Source: Actinomyces bowdenii
GTDB lineage: Bacteria > Actinomycetota > Actinomycetes > Actinomycetales > Actinomycetaceae
Direction: 5' to 3'
Assembly: GCF_017592395.1 (NCBI RefSeq)
Contig: NZ_JAGFOU010000015.1
Span: 22,054 to 86,053 of the forward strand
DNA length: 64,000 nt
In this document: one piece after another, positions 1-8,937 of the stretch
Numbering within the stretch: position 1 is the stretch's first letter
Layout of the letters: the number at the start of each line of letters is the position of its first letter
The notes under the pieces: model-generated
What the model saw: only the letters and a program-made list of their open reading frames with translations
The model's database searches: none
What the model was told of the DNA's origin: nothing
Position numbers and translations under genes: made by a program

Positions 1-2
1 GT

Positions 3-540
3 GTCTCAATGCACCTTATGGCGCGAGGTGCCTTCTGACGGTGGTGTTCACCACGGCCACGCCGCGTCGGTGGTCTCAATGCACCTTATGGCGCAGGGCG
101 CCTTCTGACCCAAGGAGAACGCCATCATCATGGAGCCCGGTGATGTCTCAATGCACCTTATGGCGCAGGGTGCCTTCTGACACTCCGGAGACTACACCGG
201 CACCTTCGCCGGAGCCGTCTCAATACACCTTATGGCGCAGGGTGCCTTCTGACCTCCAGAAAGCTATTGAAACGAGATTGAGGTCAGAGTCTCAATGCAC
301 CTTATGGCGCAGGGTGCCTTCTGACCCGGGCGTTGTGAGGCACATGCTGCAGGCATTCTTGTCTCAATGCACCTTATGGCACAGGGTGCCTTCTGACCTT
401 GCAATTGATCTGGGGGACATCACGTCCCTCGTTGTCTCAATGCACCTTATGGCGCAGGGTGCCTTCTGACTGGAAATTTCGAGGAGCTGCACGTTGCCGT
501 GCAGTCTCAATGCACCTTATGGCGCAGGGTGCCTTCTGAC
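3..540 (-). CRISPR. CRISPR array, 8 repeats and 7 spacers, left end cut by window
   Basis: Eight 37-bp repeats start at 3, 73, 145, 217, 289, 361, 434 and 504. Each begins GTCTCAATGCACC and ends GGTGCCTTCTGAC on the plus strand. The seven spacers are 33-36 bp and all differ. Inside the repeat GCACCT and GGGTGC can pair as a short stem. Read on the minus strand the repeat ends ATTGAGAC, close to the ATTGAAAC tag of many type I and III repeats, so crRNA is probably transcribed from right to left. Repeats 1, 2, 4 and 6 carry one or two changes, while repeats 7 and 8 are canonical, which fits a leader on the right. No cas gene lies in the window, so the subtype is not assigned. Confidence 0.95.
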
Positions 541-1145
541 CCACCCCTCGAACCACCCCCTGTGACCAGCAGTGATACGAGGCGCAGCGCAGGCGACCCG
601 TCGGCACCCTCCAGACCGCCCCGGCACAAACCCCTTTGCACCACATCCACGCAGGTCAGCACCACAGCGCCAGCGACACCCCTCCAGAGCCCCCGTCACC
701 CGGAATCCAACGAGACCATGCGGAAAAGTCCCCCTCCCCCACCAACATCAGACATCCGATATCCAGGACCATAGCCCCACTCCGCGCTCTTCTTCCCCGC
801 CCGGCGCATCCAGTCCCGCGCCTCTACGCATCCGGCGCCCATCCCCCGCCGCAACGCCGTCGTTGCCCGGGACGACCGGTGCGCGAAGCCGGTCCGCCCG
901 GGGTGGCCCAAGACTCGCTGGGCCAGCCGCATTCCGCTTGCTGACGCGCATCCCGCTGGGCCAGAACAGCGCCAGCGACCCAGCAGGATACGGGATACCC
1001 CGCAGAAGGCGGGTGACCGAGCGGAAGGCGGATGACCCAGCGAAACACCGGTCCCCGGCCCGCCCCGCTGCTCCTACCTGGGCAGTTCCTGGGATACTTC
1101 TCGTGTCGCCCACAGAGACCCACCACCCGCCGTTAGCATCGTCGT
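541..1145. other. Gene-free stretch between CRISPR array and PaiB-like gene
   Basis: No credible gene is visible: open frames here have shadow-like, Pro/Arg-rich translations. If the array is transcribed on the minus strand, its leader would lie in the first 100-200 bases (541-740), though this part is not notably AT-rich. The right end holds the probable promoter of the downstream gene. Confidence 0.5.
1134..1139 (+). promoter_or_regulatory. TAGCAT -10 box, leaderless start
   Basis: TAGCAT lies exactly six bases before the ATG at 1146 and no Shine-Dalgarno sequence is present, so transcription probably starts at the ATG. No good -35 box was found. Confidence 0.4.
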
Positions 1146-1838
1146 ATGTACGTCCCCCGGCACCTAGAGCTCTCCGAGGCCTACACCACCACCCTGCTCA
1201 AAGAGGTGCGGGCGGGCAACCTCGTCACCTTCCACGCCCAGGGCCCCGCCGCCACCCTGGTGCCGTTCTACCTCGACGAGGAGCGGGGCGTGCTCGTCAC
1301 CCGCCTCGTGCGCGACAACCCCCAGGTCACCGAGCACTCCATCGGGCCGGCCCTGGTCATCCTCGATGAGGCCGACGCCTACATCTCCCCCCAGTGGTAC
1401 GTCACCAACGAGGTCGCCCCCTCCGTCCCCACCTGGGACTACATCACCGTCCACGTCCGCGGCGCCATGCGCATCGACACCAGCCTGGAGGGCGCCATCC
1501 GCGCCGTGCGCGAGCTGACCCTGCGCACCGAGCCCGCCGCCGTGCTCGACGCCGTGGACGAGCCCCGGCTCACCGCCATGGCCCGCACCATCGTGGCCGT
1601 CGAGATCTCCCTGGACCACGTCGAGGGCAAGGCCCAGATGAGCCAGGACCGCCACCCCGACGACGTGCGCAGCCTCATCTCCGCCCTGGAGGACCGGGGC
1701 GAGACCACCCTGGTCAAGTACCTTCGCGAGGTCAGCCTGCCCTACGCCGAGCAGAGGCTGGCCACCATCGCCCGCCTGCACGAGACCCGCAACGGCCGCG
1801 CCGAGGAGCAGGCCTACCGGGTGGCCCGGCTCCACTGA
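1146..1838 (+). CDS. PaiB-like FMN-binding protein
   Basis: A 230-residue cytoplasmic protein of the PaiB family (FMN-binding split-barrel, often called negative transcriptional regulators). Family signatures are visible: N-terminal MYVPRHLE, the stretch SPQWY near residue 82, and VPTWDYITVHVRG near residues 94-106. PaiB relatives are linked to sporulation and protease control or to small-molecule detoxification in other bacteria, but the role here is unknown. It is a single gene whose 3' end overlaps the convergent membrane-protein gene by 25 bp. No SD precedes the ATG; a TAGCAT box sits six bases upstream. The family call is firm and the function is not. Confidence 0.85.
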   Translation: MYVPRHLELSEAYTTTLLKEVRAGNLVTFHAQGPAATLVPFYLDEERGVLVTRLVRDNPQVTEHSIGPALVILDEADAYISPQWYVTNEVAPSVPTWDYITVHVRGAMRIDTSLEGAIRAVRELTLRTEPAAVLDAVDEPRLTAMARTIVAVEISLDHVEGKAQMSQDRHPDDVRSLISALEDRGETTLVKYLREVSLPYAEQRLATIARLHETRNGRAEEQAYRVARLH

Positions 1839-2566
1839 GGCCACTGGGCCCCCACTGGGGCCAGGCGCGTCCCGCCCACCGCCGGGGGCGGCACCGGGAC
1901 CGCCACCCCGCCCTGCACCGGGGCCACCGGCGCCGCAGGTGCGACGAGGAGGGTGCGCCGCCCGGCCAGATCGCAGCGGCGGAGCACCACCGCGCACACC
2001 ACCACCAGCGCGCCGCCGACCGCCGTGAGCACCGCACTGGCGGCCGTGGTCCCCACCAGCGCGCCCCGCACGCCGTCATCGTCCTCCCCCAGGGCCATGA
2101 GCGCGAAGCCGAGCAGCAGGAACGGCGGGATGCCGCAGACGCAGGAGGCCAGGAGCGCCAGCAGCCCGGGCCGGGGATCCGCCACCGCCACAGGATCATC
2201 GATCGCCGGGATCGCGCTGAGCCGCCCCAGCCCCACCGCCGCCAGGGCGATCGCCGCGAGCACCACCACCAGCACCGGCAGGGACAGGATCAGGGCCAGG
2301 AGGAGCAGGTCCGTGGCCGCAGCGCTCAGGCCCCCACCCGCATCCAGCCGGGAGGCCTGGGCCACCAGGCCGCAGGCCCCATGACCCGCCCCCACCGCCG
2401 AGCACCACAGGGAGCCCGCCAGGCACCTGGCGGTCGACCGGCGCCGATACCACCAGTAGTGCGGCACCGCCCACGGCGGCATGCCCACCGGGTGGGGGCA
2501 GGCCCCCGGGTAGCCGATCGCATGAGCGCCCTGCGCTCCCCAAGCCCCTTGGGCGTACCTGCTCAT
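1814..2566 (-). CDS. Hypothetical polytopic membrane protein
   Basis: About 250 residues, not assigned to a family. The N-terminal 30 residues are rich in Gly, Ala, Tyr and Pro, like the cytoplasmic tails of DUF4190-type actinobacterial membrane proteins. Several hydrophobic stretches follow, one of them LLLLALILSLPVLVVVLAAI, separated by short charged loops, and the tail is Pro/Ala-rich. I chose the ATG at 2566 (MSRYAQGAWG) because TACTGT lies six bases upstream, as in other leaderless genes here. An in-frame ATG at 2608 is also possible. The gene is convergent with the PaiB-like gene. No function is claimed. Confidence 0.6.
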   Translation of the reverse strand: MSRYAQGAWGAQGAHAIGYPGACPHPVGMPPWAVPHYWWYRRRSTARCLAGSLWCSAVGAGHGACGLVAQASRLDAGGGLSAAATDLLLLALILSLPVLVVVLAAIALAAVGLGRLSAIPAIDDPVAVADPRPGLLALLASCVCGIPPFLLLGFALMALGEDDDGVRGALVGTTAASAVLTAVGGALVVVCAVVLRRCDLAGRRTLLVAPAAPVAPVQGGVAVPVPPPAVGGTRLAPVGAQWPQWSRATR

Positions 2567-2651
2567 GGGCTGACAGTAGGCAGCAAGCCCCCTGGACGCG
2601 ATCGGCACTCCTCCCCACCGGCCGCAGCCCTGCGCCGCCGCCCCCGCGCCG

Positions 2652-2675
2652 CAGGCCGCATCCCGCTGCGGCCTG
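2652..2675 (-). terminator. Hairpin downstream of nusB
   Basis: CAGGCCGCA and TGCGGCCTG form a perfect 9-bp stem with a 6-base loop, about 25 bases after the nusB stop. There is no T-run, so this may be a terminator of the U-less kind common in high-GC actinobacteria, or only a stabilising 3' hairpin. Confidence 0.45.
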
Positions 2676-2697
2676 CCCGGCAGCGGGGCCCCGGCGG

Positions 2698-3204
2698 CTA
2701 CCGCAGCGTCTCCGCCAGGTCCCCGATCCTGCCCAGCAGGCCCCCCAGGTAGCGGGGGGACTCATCGGTGGACAGCATGCGGCTGAGCGTCATCGCCTCA
2801 TCGACGGCCACCGGCGGGTCGATCTCATCGTTGTAGATGATCTCCCATGCGGCCGTGCGGGCGATCGCCCGATCCACCGCCGGCATGCGCCCCAGGGTCC
2901 AGCCCTGCCCGTAGGTCTCGATGGCCTCATCGACCTCCTCCAGGCGCTCGGCGAGGCCGGCGAGGATCTCGCGGGTGTAGGCGGGCGCCTGCGTGTGGTT
3001 CGCGGAGGTCACGGCACGCTCAGCGGCGAAATCCGCCAGGCGCTCCCCGCGCCCCGGGGCCCCGGGGCGGAGCATGCCGCGCTGGTCGGCCTCGAAGAGG
3101 ATCTCGATGGCCCGGCGCCGGGCCTTGGTGCGGGCGGTGACGGGGTGCTTGTCACCGCGGCCGGGCGCAGCGCCGCCCTCCTCGGACTGGGCCTGCGCGC
3201 CCAT
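2698..3204 (-). CDS. nusB: Transcription antitermination factor NusB
   Basis: A 168-residue protein that joins NusE (S10) at boxA of rRNA leaders in the antitermination complex. The all-helical NusB core is clear: TKARRRAIEILFEADQRG near residues 25-42, and VDRAIARTAAWEI and PPVAVDEAMTLSRMLSTDES in the C-terminal half. An actinobacterial Gly/Glu-rich N-terminal extension of about 22 residues precedes the core. The start ATG shares one base with the efp stop (TGATG), so nusB is translationally coupled to efp, the usual actinobacterial efp-nusB order. Confidence 0.95.
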   Translation of the reverse strand: MGAQAQSEEGGAAPGRGDKHPVTARTKARRRAIEILFEADQRGMLRPGAPGRGERLADFAAERAVTSANHTQAPAYTREILAGLAERLEEVDEAIETYGQGWTLGRMPAVDRAIARTAAWEIIYNDEIDPPVAVDEAMTLSRMLSTDESPRYLGGLLGRIGDLAETLR

Positions 3205-3767
3205 CAGTCGGTGACGCGGGAGATGTAGGTGCCGGCGCGGGTGTCGACCTTGACCCGGTCGCCGGTGTTGAGGAACAGCGGCACCTGGATCTCCGCGCCG
3301 GTCTCCAGCGTGGCCGGCTTGGTGCCCGCCGAGGAGCGGTCGCCCTGGAGGCCCGGCTCGGTGTGGGAGACCGTCAGCACCACGGAGGCCGGCATCTCCA
3401 CGAAGAGCACCGTGTCCTCGTGGAAGGCCACCACCACGTCCTGGCTCTCCAGCATGAAGGTGGCCGCATCGCCCACGGTGGCCGAGGGCACGTAGGTCTG
3501 CTCATAGGACTTCACGTCCATGAACACGAAGTCGTCGCCGTCCTTGTACAGGTACTGCATGTCGCGGCGGTCCACCGTGGCGGTCTCGACCTTGAGGCCG
3601 GCGTTGAAGGTCTTGTCCACGGTCTTGCCCGACAGGACGTTCTTCAGCTTGGTGCGCACGAAGGCTGGGCCCTTGCCCGGCTTGACGTGCTGGAACTCCA
3701 CCACCTGCCACAACTGGCCCTCCAGGTTGAGAACCAGTCCATTCTTCAGATCATTGGTCGTCGCCAC
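3204..3767 (-). CDS. efp: Elongation factor P
   Basis: EF-P binds the ribosomal E site and relieves stalling at polyproline motifs. The protein begins [20 protein letters not shown] and carries the loop [12 protein letters not shown], whose first lysine region is the usual modification site, plus the KOW-like N domain and two OB domains. I chose the GTG at 3767 because GAGGA lies eight bases upstream and this gives the normal family length of 187 residues. A GTG 15 bases further upstream is less likely. The gene follows the shikimate genes and is coupled to nusB. Confidence 0.95.
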   Translation of the reverse strand: MATTNDLKNGLVLNLEGQLWQVVEFQHVKPGKGPAFVRTKLKNVLSGKTVDKTFNAGLKVETATVDRRDMQYLYKDGDDFVFMDVKSYEQTYVPSATVGDAATFMLESQDVVVAFHEDTVLFVEMPASVVLTVSHTEPGLQGDRSSAGTKPATLETGAEIQVPLFLNTGDRVKVDTRAGTYISRVTD

Positions 3768-3909
3768 GTGCACAATCCTCACTGTCGCTGCCGTCTTAGA
3801 ACAGGGACGATCCTACCGCGCCCCGCCAGGCGCTCCGCAGGCCCCCCATGTCACGCGGATCACTGGAGCACCGCCCCGGCCTGCCCCGCGGGCGCTCAGG
3901 CCGGCCGGG

Positions 3910-4611
3910 TCACGACGGCGCGCCCAGGTGCCCCAGCACGTGCCGGGCGGCCTCATCAGGGCTGGTGCTGCTGGTGTCGATAACCGCCTCGGCCAGGGCG
4001 CGGCAGGCCTCCTCGCGCCGGCGGAGCATGCCGATGAACTGGTGGTGGACGGGCCCCAGGGCCACCGAGCGCGGCGCGTTGAGGCCGTTGCGGGCCGCCA
4101 GCACCCGGCCCTGCGCGCCCAGGGCCACCACCCGTCCGCCCCGCGCGGCGAAGGTCTCCAGGGCGCGGCGGGCCTGCGGCTCATCCACCCAGCCCGATCC
4201 CAGCGCCAGCACGGCCCCACCACCAGGGGCGCCTCGGGCCCCCTCATCACCGGCCACGACAGCCCGCTCCAGCGCCTCGACCAGGGCCGCCGCCTCGGCG
4301 CGCCGGTAGGCCCGCTCCCCGACGGCGACCAGGGCGTGCTCGGCCCCCACCCGCAGGGAGGCGGCCGTCAGCGCCGCCAGGTCCACGACCGCGGCATCGA
4401 CCACGGCGCCCACCGGCGCACCAGCCGCCTCATCAACTGCCTCATCGACTGCCCCGGCCGCGCCCTCGTCGCCCGCCTCGCGGGCCGGGGCCTGCCGCCC
4501 CCGCAGGCGCGCCACCGCGGCGGCCACGCTGCGGCACCCCGCCCCCGGCGGGCCGATGAGCGCCAGGGGCGCCGGGGCGGGCGGGCCCGGGACCGGCACC
4601 TCCGCCCCCAC
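3910..4611 (-). CDS. Shikimate-kinase-like protein with degenerate P-loop
   Basis: A 233-residue protein starting at a GTG that shares a base with the aroKB stop (TAGTG), with GAGGAGG eight bases upstream. It resembles AroK throughout: a nucleotide loop GPPGAGCRSV near residue 17, GERAYRRAEAAALVEALE, GGGAVLALGSGWVDEPQAR, and a C-terminal DTSSTSPDEAARHVLGHL. However, the P-loop has Cys-Arg where kinases have Gly-Lys, and the RPLL motif of the lid region is RSVAL. Loss of the phosphate-binding lysine suggests it cannot phosphorylate shikimate. A real AroK domain sits in the gene just upstream, so this copy may be regulatory or structural. Long Ala/Gly inserts are present around residues 40-60. 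Confidence 0.7.
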   Translation of the reverse strand: MGAEVPVPGPPAPAPLALIGPPGAGCRSVAAAVARLRGRQAPAREAGDEGAAGAVDEAVDEAAGAPVGAVVDAAVVDLAALTAASLRVGAEHALVAVGERAYRRAEAAALVEALERAVVAGDEGARGAPGGGAVLALGSGWVDEPQARRALETFAARGGRVVALGAQGRVLAARNGLNAPRSVALGPVHHQFIGMLRRREEACRALAEAVIDTSSTSPDEAARHVLGHLGAPS

Positions 4612-6488
4612 TACTGCCCGCCCTCCTCGGCGGTGACCGCCTGGTGGGCCTGCTCCAGCACCACCTCTGCGGGCGCCGCGGTGCGCACGGGCACGCCGAC
4701 GCCGTCGAGCAGCACCAGGCGCAGTGCCCCGGCGCGCACCTTCTTGTCGCTGAGCATCACCGCGCGCATCTCCTCCCAGCGGCCCCGGGCCCGGGGGATG
4801 GCCACCGGCAGGCCGACGGCGCTGAGGGCGCGGCGGTGCAGGGCCACCGTCTCGGCGTCGATCCTGCCGCAGCGGTGGGCGACCTCGGCGGCGAAGACGC
4901 AGCCCACGGCCACCGCCTCCCCGTGGCGCCACTGGTAATCGGTGGTCCGCTCGATGGCGTGGGCGTAGGTGTGCCCGTAGTTGAGGATCTCCCGCAGGCC
5001 CGACTCGGTGAGGTCCTCGCCCACGACCTCGGCCTTGACCGCCACGGCGCGGGCCACCAGCTCGGCCAGCACCGGGCTGTCCCAGGCCGGGGGCCGGGAG
5101 TCCTCCCCGCGCTCCAGGACGAGGTCGAGGATGGCGGGGTCGGCGATGAAGCCGCACTTGATGACCTCGGCCAGGCCCGCGCGCAGCTCGCGGTCATCGA
5201 GCGTGGCCAGGCAGTCCAGGTCGGCCAGGACCGCAGCCGGGGGGTGGAAGGCCCCCACGAGGTTCTTGCCCGCCGCGGTGTTGATGCCGGTCTTGCCCCC
5301 CACGGCGGCATCGACCATGGCCAGCAGGGTCGTGGGCACCTGGATGATGGGGACCCCGCGCAGCCAGGTGGCGGCCGCGAAGCCCGCCAGATCGGTGCTC
5401 GCCCCTCCGCCCAGGCCCACCACCAGCCCGTCGCGCCCCAGGCGCATGGCGCCCAGCTCGCCCCACACGCGGTCGAGCACCCCGGTGGTCTTGGTGCGCT
5501 CCCCGCCGGGCACCTCGATGCGCCCGGTCCTCAGCCCGGCCCGGGCCAGCCGGGCCCCGTAGGCGGAGGCCAGCTCCCCCGCCCCCTCATCGCAGATGAG
5601 CGCGACCCCGCCCCGGCCCGCGCCGGGGGCACTGGCGATGGCCTCGACGAGCCGGTCCTCCAGGCCGTGGCCGATGAGCACCCGGTAGGGCCGCATGCCG
5701 CCCACGCCGATGCTCCGCGGTCCCACGGCCCCCTCCGGCCGGCCGACGGGGCGTGCCCCAGGATCCCGGTCGGCGGTGGCGCCCGCCTCCCGCCCCGCCG
5801 CCGGCGCCTGCGGCTCCGGGGCAGCGGCCGCCTGGGAGGGCAGGTCGAGGGCGGCCAGGGCCCGGGCGGTCTGCGGGGCCTCCACGCCCAGGGCCACGAG
5901 GATGAGCGCGGCCACCTGCTGGGGGCTCAGCCCATCGGTGGGCACGCTCATCGTGGCGACCTCGGCGTACAGGGGCGTGCGCCGGGCGTCCAGGGCCTCC
6001 ATCCTGGCCAGGACGGCGTCGGCCCGGTAGGCGGCGCCCTCGCGGGCGGCGCGGGCCTCATCGGAGTCCGCGCCCGGGCCGATGAGGGGGCGCCCGCTGC
6101 CATCGCCCACATGCGCCGCGGCCGTGCGGGGGCTGGCCACCAGGTGGATGACCGTGCGCCCCTCCAGCATGCGGCGGTTGTCGGCCCGCAGCACCCCGCC
6201 CCCGCCCAGGGCGATGACGCCCTGGGCCGCCGCCGGGGAGTCGAGCACCGCGTGCAGCGCCCGGTGCTCCCGCTCCCGGAAGCCCTCCTCGCCCTCGGCG
6301 GCGAAGATCTCGGGGATCGTCATCCGGGCCCGACGGCGGATCTCCGCATCGGTGTCCGTCACCTGTACCCCCAGCGCCTGGGCCAGCAGCCGGGCCACCG
6401 TGGTCTTGCCCGCGCCGGGCAGGCCCACGAGCACCAGTGGCAGGCGGTCCTGGGGCAGGATGACCTGGGGGATGTGCGAATGGGTCAT
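4611..6488 (-). CDS. aroKB: AroK-AroB fusion: shikimate kinase / 3-dehydroquinate synthase
   Basis: A 625-residue bifunctional enzyme of the shikimate pathway. Residues 1 to about 185 are shikimate kinase: P-loop GLPGAGKTT, the D-T-D of TDTDAEIRRR, GGGGVLRADNR, GRPLIGPG. After a Pro/Ala/Gly linker of about 80 residues comes 3-dehydroquinate synthase: GGERTKTTGVLDRVW, VGLGGGASTDLAGFAAATWLRG, VGGKTGINTAAGKNLVGAFH, and the metal-binding REILNYGHTYAHAIE with a following HGEAVAVG. The ATG at 6488 has GGAGA six bases upstream. It sits between aroC and the AroK-like pseudoenzyme. Separate aroK and aroB genes are usual, so the fusion is uncommon. Confidence 0.92.
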   Translation of the reverse strand: MTHSHIPQVILPQDRLPLVLVGLPGAGKTTVARLLAQALGVQVTDTDAEIRRRARMTIPEIFAAEGEEGFREREHRALHAVLDSPAAAQGVIALGGGGVLRADNRRMLEGRTVIHLVASPRTAAAHVGDGSGRPLIGPGADSDEARAAREGAAYRADAVLARMEALDARRTPLYAEVATMSVPTDGLSPQQVAALILVALGVEAPQTARALAALDLPSQAAAAPEPQAPAAGREAGATADRDPGARPVGRPEGAVGPRSIGVGGMRPYRVLIGHGLEDRLVEAIASAPGAGRGGVALICDEGAGELASAYGARLARAGLRTGRIEVPGGERTKTTGVLDRVWGELGAMRLGRDGLVVGLGGGASTDLAGFAAATWLRGVPIIQVPTTLLAMVDAAVGGKTGINTAAGKNLVGAFHPPAAVLADLDCLATLDDRELRAGLAEVIKCGFIADPAILDLVLERGEDSRPPAWDSPVLAELVARAVAVKAEVVGEDLTESGLREILNYGHTYAHAIERTTDYQWRHGEAVAVGCVFAAEVAHRCGRIDAETVALHRRALSAVGLPVAIPRARGRWEEMRAVMLSDKKVRAGALRLVLLDGVGVPVRTAAPAEVVLEQAHQAVTAEEGGQ

Positions 6489-6536
6489 GATCAGTCTCCT
6501 CACCGCGCTTGAGTGGTCACCGGCATCGAGCAGCCG

Positions 6537-7760
6537 CTAGGCCCACCGGGTGCGCTCGGCGACCCGGTCCAGGTAGGCCCCGAGGTTGCGGCGGGCCTCG
6601 CCCACCGAGTCCCCGCCGGTCTTGTCCATGAGCGCCTCGGCCAGCACCAGGGCCACCATCGCCTGGGCGATGAGCGCGCCGGGCACCACGGCGCTGGTGT
6701 CGGAGCGCTGGTGCAGGGCCGTGGCGCCCTCCCCGGTGGCCAGGTCCACGGTGCGCAGGGCCCGCGGCACGGTGGAGATGGGCTTGAAGGCGGCCCTCAC
6801 CCGCAGGGGCGCGCCGTTGGACATGCCCCCCTCGATCCCGCCGGCGCGGTTGGTGGCCCGCTGGGCGCGGCCCTCCTCCAGGGCCACGATCTCGTCATGG
6901 GCCCGGGAGCCGGGGCGGGCCGCCTCGGCGAAGCCGTCGCCGATCTCCACGCCCTTGACGGCCTGGATGCCCATGAGCGCGCCCGCCAGGCGGGCGTCCA
7001 GGCGGCGGTCGGCGGCCACATGCGTGCCCAGGCCCACCGGCACCCCCTCGGCGATGACCTCCACGACCCCGCCCAGGGTGTCGCCCGCCTTGCGCGTGGC
7101 ATCGATGTGCTCGACCATGGCGGCGCTGGTGGCGGCATCGATGCAGCGCACCGGGTCGGCATCCAGCCGGGCGGTGTCCCGGGCCGAGGGCGGCGCGGCG
7201 CCCTCGGGCAGGGCCACCCCGCCGATGCGCACCACGTGGCTGACCAGGCGGATGCCGGCCACCTGGTCGAGCAGGGCCTGCGCCACCGCGCCCAGGGCCA
7301 CGCGCGCCGCCGTCTCCCGGGCCGAGGCGCGCTCCAGCACCCCGCGGGCATCGGGCAGGTCGTACTTGAGCACGCCGGGCAGGTCGGCGTGACCGGGGCG
7401 GGGCCGGGTCAGGGGCCGGTTGCGCGCGATCTCCCGCTCGTCCCCGGTGCCCGCGTCGATGAGCAGGGCCTGCGGCGGCACGGGGTCGGGGCTCATGACG
7501 GTGGACCACTTGGGCCACTCCGAGTTGCCGATGAGCAGGCTGATGGGGCTGCCCAGGGTGCGCCCATGGCGGATGCCGCCCAGGATGCTCAGCTCATCGC
7601 GCTCGAAGGCCTGGCGGGCCCCCCGCCCGTGGCCCAGGCGGCGCTGGGCCAGCGCCGCCCCGATCTCCTCGCTCGTGATCTCCACTCCCGCGGGCACGCC
7701 GTCGATCATGGCGGTCAGCGCCTGGCCGTGGGACTCGCCGGCGGTCATCCATCGAAGCAT
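6537..7760 (-). CDS. aroC: Chorismate synthase
   Basis: A 407-residue enzyme converting 5-enolpyruvylshikimate-3-phosphate to chorismate with reduced FMN. Signatures seen: [13 protein letters not shown] at the start, [57 protein letters not shown] and [23 protein letters not shown] chose the ATG at 7760, which gives the standard family N-terminus. It lies between aroE and aroKB on the same strand and is part of the shikimate operon. Confidence 0.96.
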   Translation of the reverse strand: MLRWMTAGESHGQALTAMIDGVPAGVEITSEEIGAALAQRRLGHGRGARQAFERDELSILGGIRHGRTLGSPISLLIGNSEWPKWSTVMSPDPVPPQALLIDAGTGDEREIARNRPLTRPRPGHADLPGVLKYDLPDARGVLERASARETAARVALGAVAQALLDQVAGIRLVSHVVRIGGVALPEGAAPPSARDTARLDADPVRCIDAATSAAMVEHIDATRKAGDTLGGVVEVIAEGVPVGLGTHVAADRRLDARLAGALMGIQAVKGVEIGDGFAEAARPGSRAHDEIVALEEGRAQRATNRAGGIEGGMSNGAPLRVRAAFKPISTVPRALRTVDLATGEGATALHQRSDTSAVVPGALIAQAMVALVLAEALMDKTGGDSVGEARRNLGAYLDRVAERTRWA

Positions 7761-7797
7761 GACGCCGATCATCCCATATGACGGGCGGATCTCCTGC

Positions 7798-8889
7798 TCA
7801 GCGCGCCTCCAGGGCCCGGGCCAGTGCCGCGCGCATCGGGGCCACCCGGGGCGCGCGGCCGGTCATGAGGCGGACCTGGGCCACCGCCTGGTGCAGCAGC
7901 ATGAGCCAGCCCGGGGCCACCAGCCCACCGGCCGCCTGCCAGGCCGCCGCCAGCGCCGAGGGCCAGGGGTCGTAGGCCACGTCCAGGAGCACCGGGCCCC
8001 CGGCTCCCGGGGCGGCGCCCCCCTCGCCCCGGGCGGGGCTGAGCCGCGGGGCCAGGTGAGGGGCCAGGGTGTCGGCGGCCCCGGCGGGCAGGGTGGAGAC
8101 CACGATCCGGGACTGCGCCGCCCGCCGGGCGATGGCGGCGTCGCTGGCCTCATCGCCGGGGGTCCAGGCCAGGGCCTCGATCTCGATGCCCATCCGGTGC
8201 GCGGCGCTCAGGGCCCGGCCCGGCCCCGCGTGGCGGCGCGCCGCCACGGCGATCGGCCCGGCGCCGAGCTCGGTGAGGGCCGCCAGCGCCGAGCAGGCCG
8301 TGGCCCCCGAGCCCAGCACCAGCGCGCCGCCACCAGCCGCCTGCGGACCTGCCTGAGGCAGGACCTCGAGCGCGCCCCGGGGCCCGCCCTCATGGAGGCC
8401 CGGGGGCACGGCGTCCCGCCGGGTCTCGCGAATGGCCTCGACGATGCCGGCCACATCGGTGTTGAAGCCCGCCAGCAGGGCCGGCCCCTCCCCCGCGCGC
8501 TGGGCGACGACGGTGTTGACCGCCCCCACGGTCCGGGCCAGCGGGTCGATCGCGTCCAGCAGGGCCAGCAGCGACTGCTTATGCGGCATGGTCACGCTCA
8601 GGCCCGCCCAGATCGCCCGGCCCGGGCCGGGGCCGACAGGGGCGGCGAGCTCATCGAGCAGGGCGGGCAGCCGGGGCGGGGCCACCTCGATCGCCTCATA
8701 GGACCAGTGCTCCAGGCCCAGGTCCGCGTAGGCGGCCCGGTGCAGCGCCGGGGACAGGGAGTGGGCCACCGGGGCCCCGATGACGGCGGCGCGCCATCCT
8801 CGCGGGCCCTGCGCGCGCGCGCCGCTCCCCGGCCCGGCGCCCGGCTCCCCGGCTGCGCCCGAGGACCTCACTGCGGCGGCCTGATGCAT
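7798..8889 (-). CDS. aroE: Shikimate dehydrogenase
   Basis: A 363-residue NADPH-dependent shikimate dehydrogenase. The catalytic domain begins near residue 34 with [20 protein letters not shown], followed by LSVTMPHKQ (catalytic Lys), GAVNTV and GFNTDVAG. The nucleotide-binding loop is [18 protein letters not shown] eight bases before the ATG supports the start. The first 32 residues and several Ala/Gly/Pro-rich inserts make it longer than the usual 270-290. It is followed by aroC after 37 bases. Confidence 0.92.
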   Translation of the reverse strand: MHQAAAVRSSGAAGEPGAGPGSGARAQGPRGWRAAVIGAPVAHSLSPALHRAAYADLGLEHWSYEAIEVAPPRLPALLDELAAPVGPGPGRAIWAGLSVTMPHKQSLLALLDAIDPLARTVGAVNTVVAQRAGEGPALLAGFNTDVAGIVEAIRETRRDAVPPGLHEGGPRGALEVLPQAGPQAAGGGALVLGSGATACSALAALTELGAGPIAVAARRHAGPGRALSAAHRMGIEIEALAWTPGDEASDAAIARRAAQSRIVVSTLPAGAADTLAPHLAPRLSPARGEGGAAPGAGGPVLLDVAYDPWPSALAAAWQAAGGLVAPGWLMLLHQAVAQVRLMTGRAPRVAPMRAALARALEAR

Positions 8890-8937
8890 GGGCTCTGCTC
8901 CTGCGCTGTCATGCCATTCGGTGCTGCCGGGCGCGTC

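Noticed and set aside
41..469. A 142-codon open frame with SQCTLWRRVPSD repeats
   Set aside because: It is the translation of CRISPR repeats and spacers, with no SD and no homology expected.
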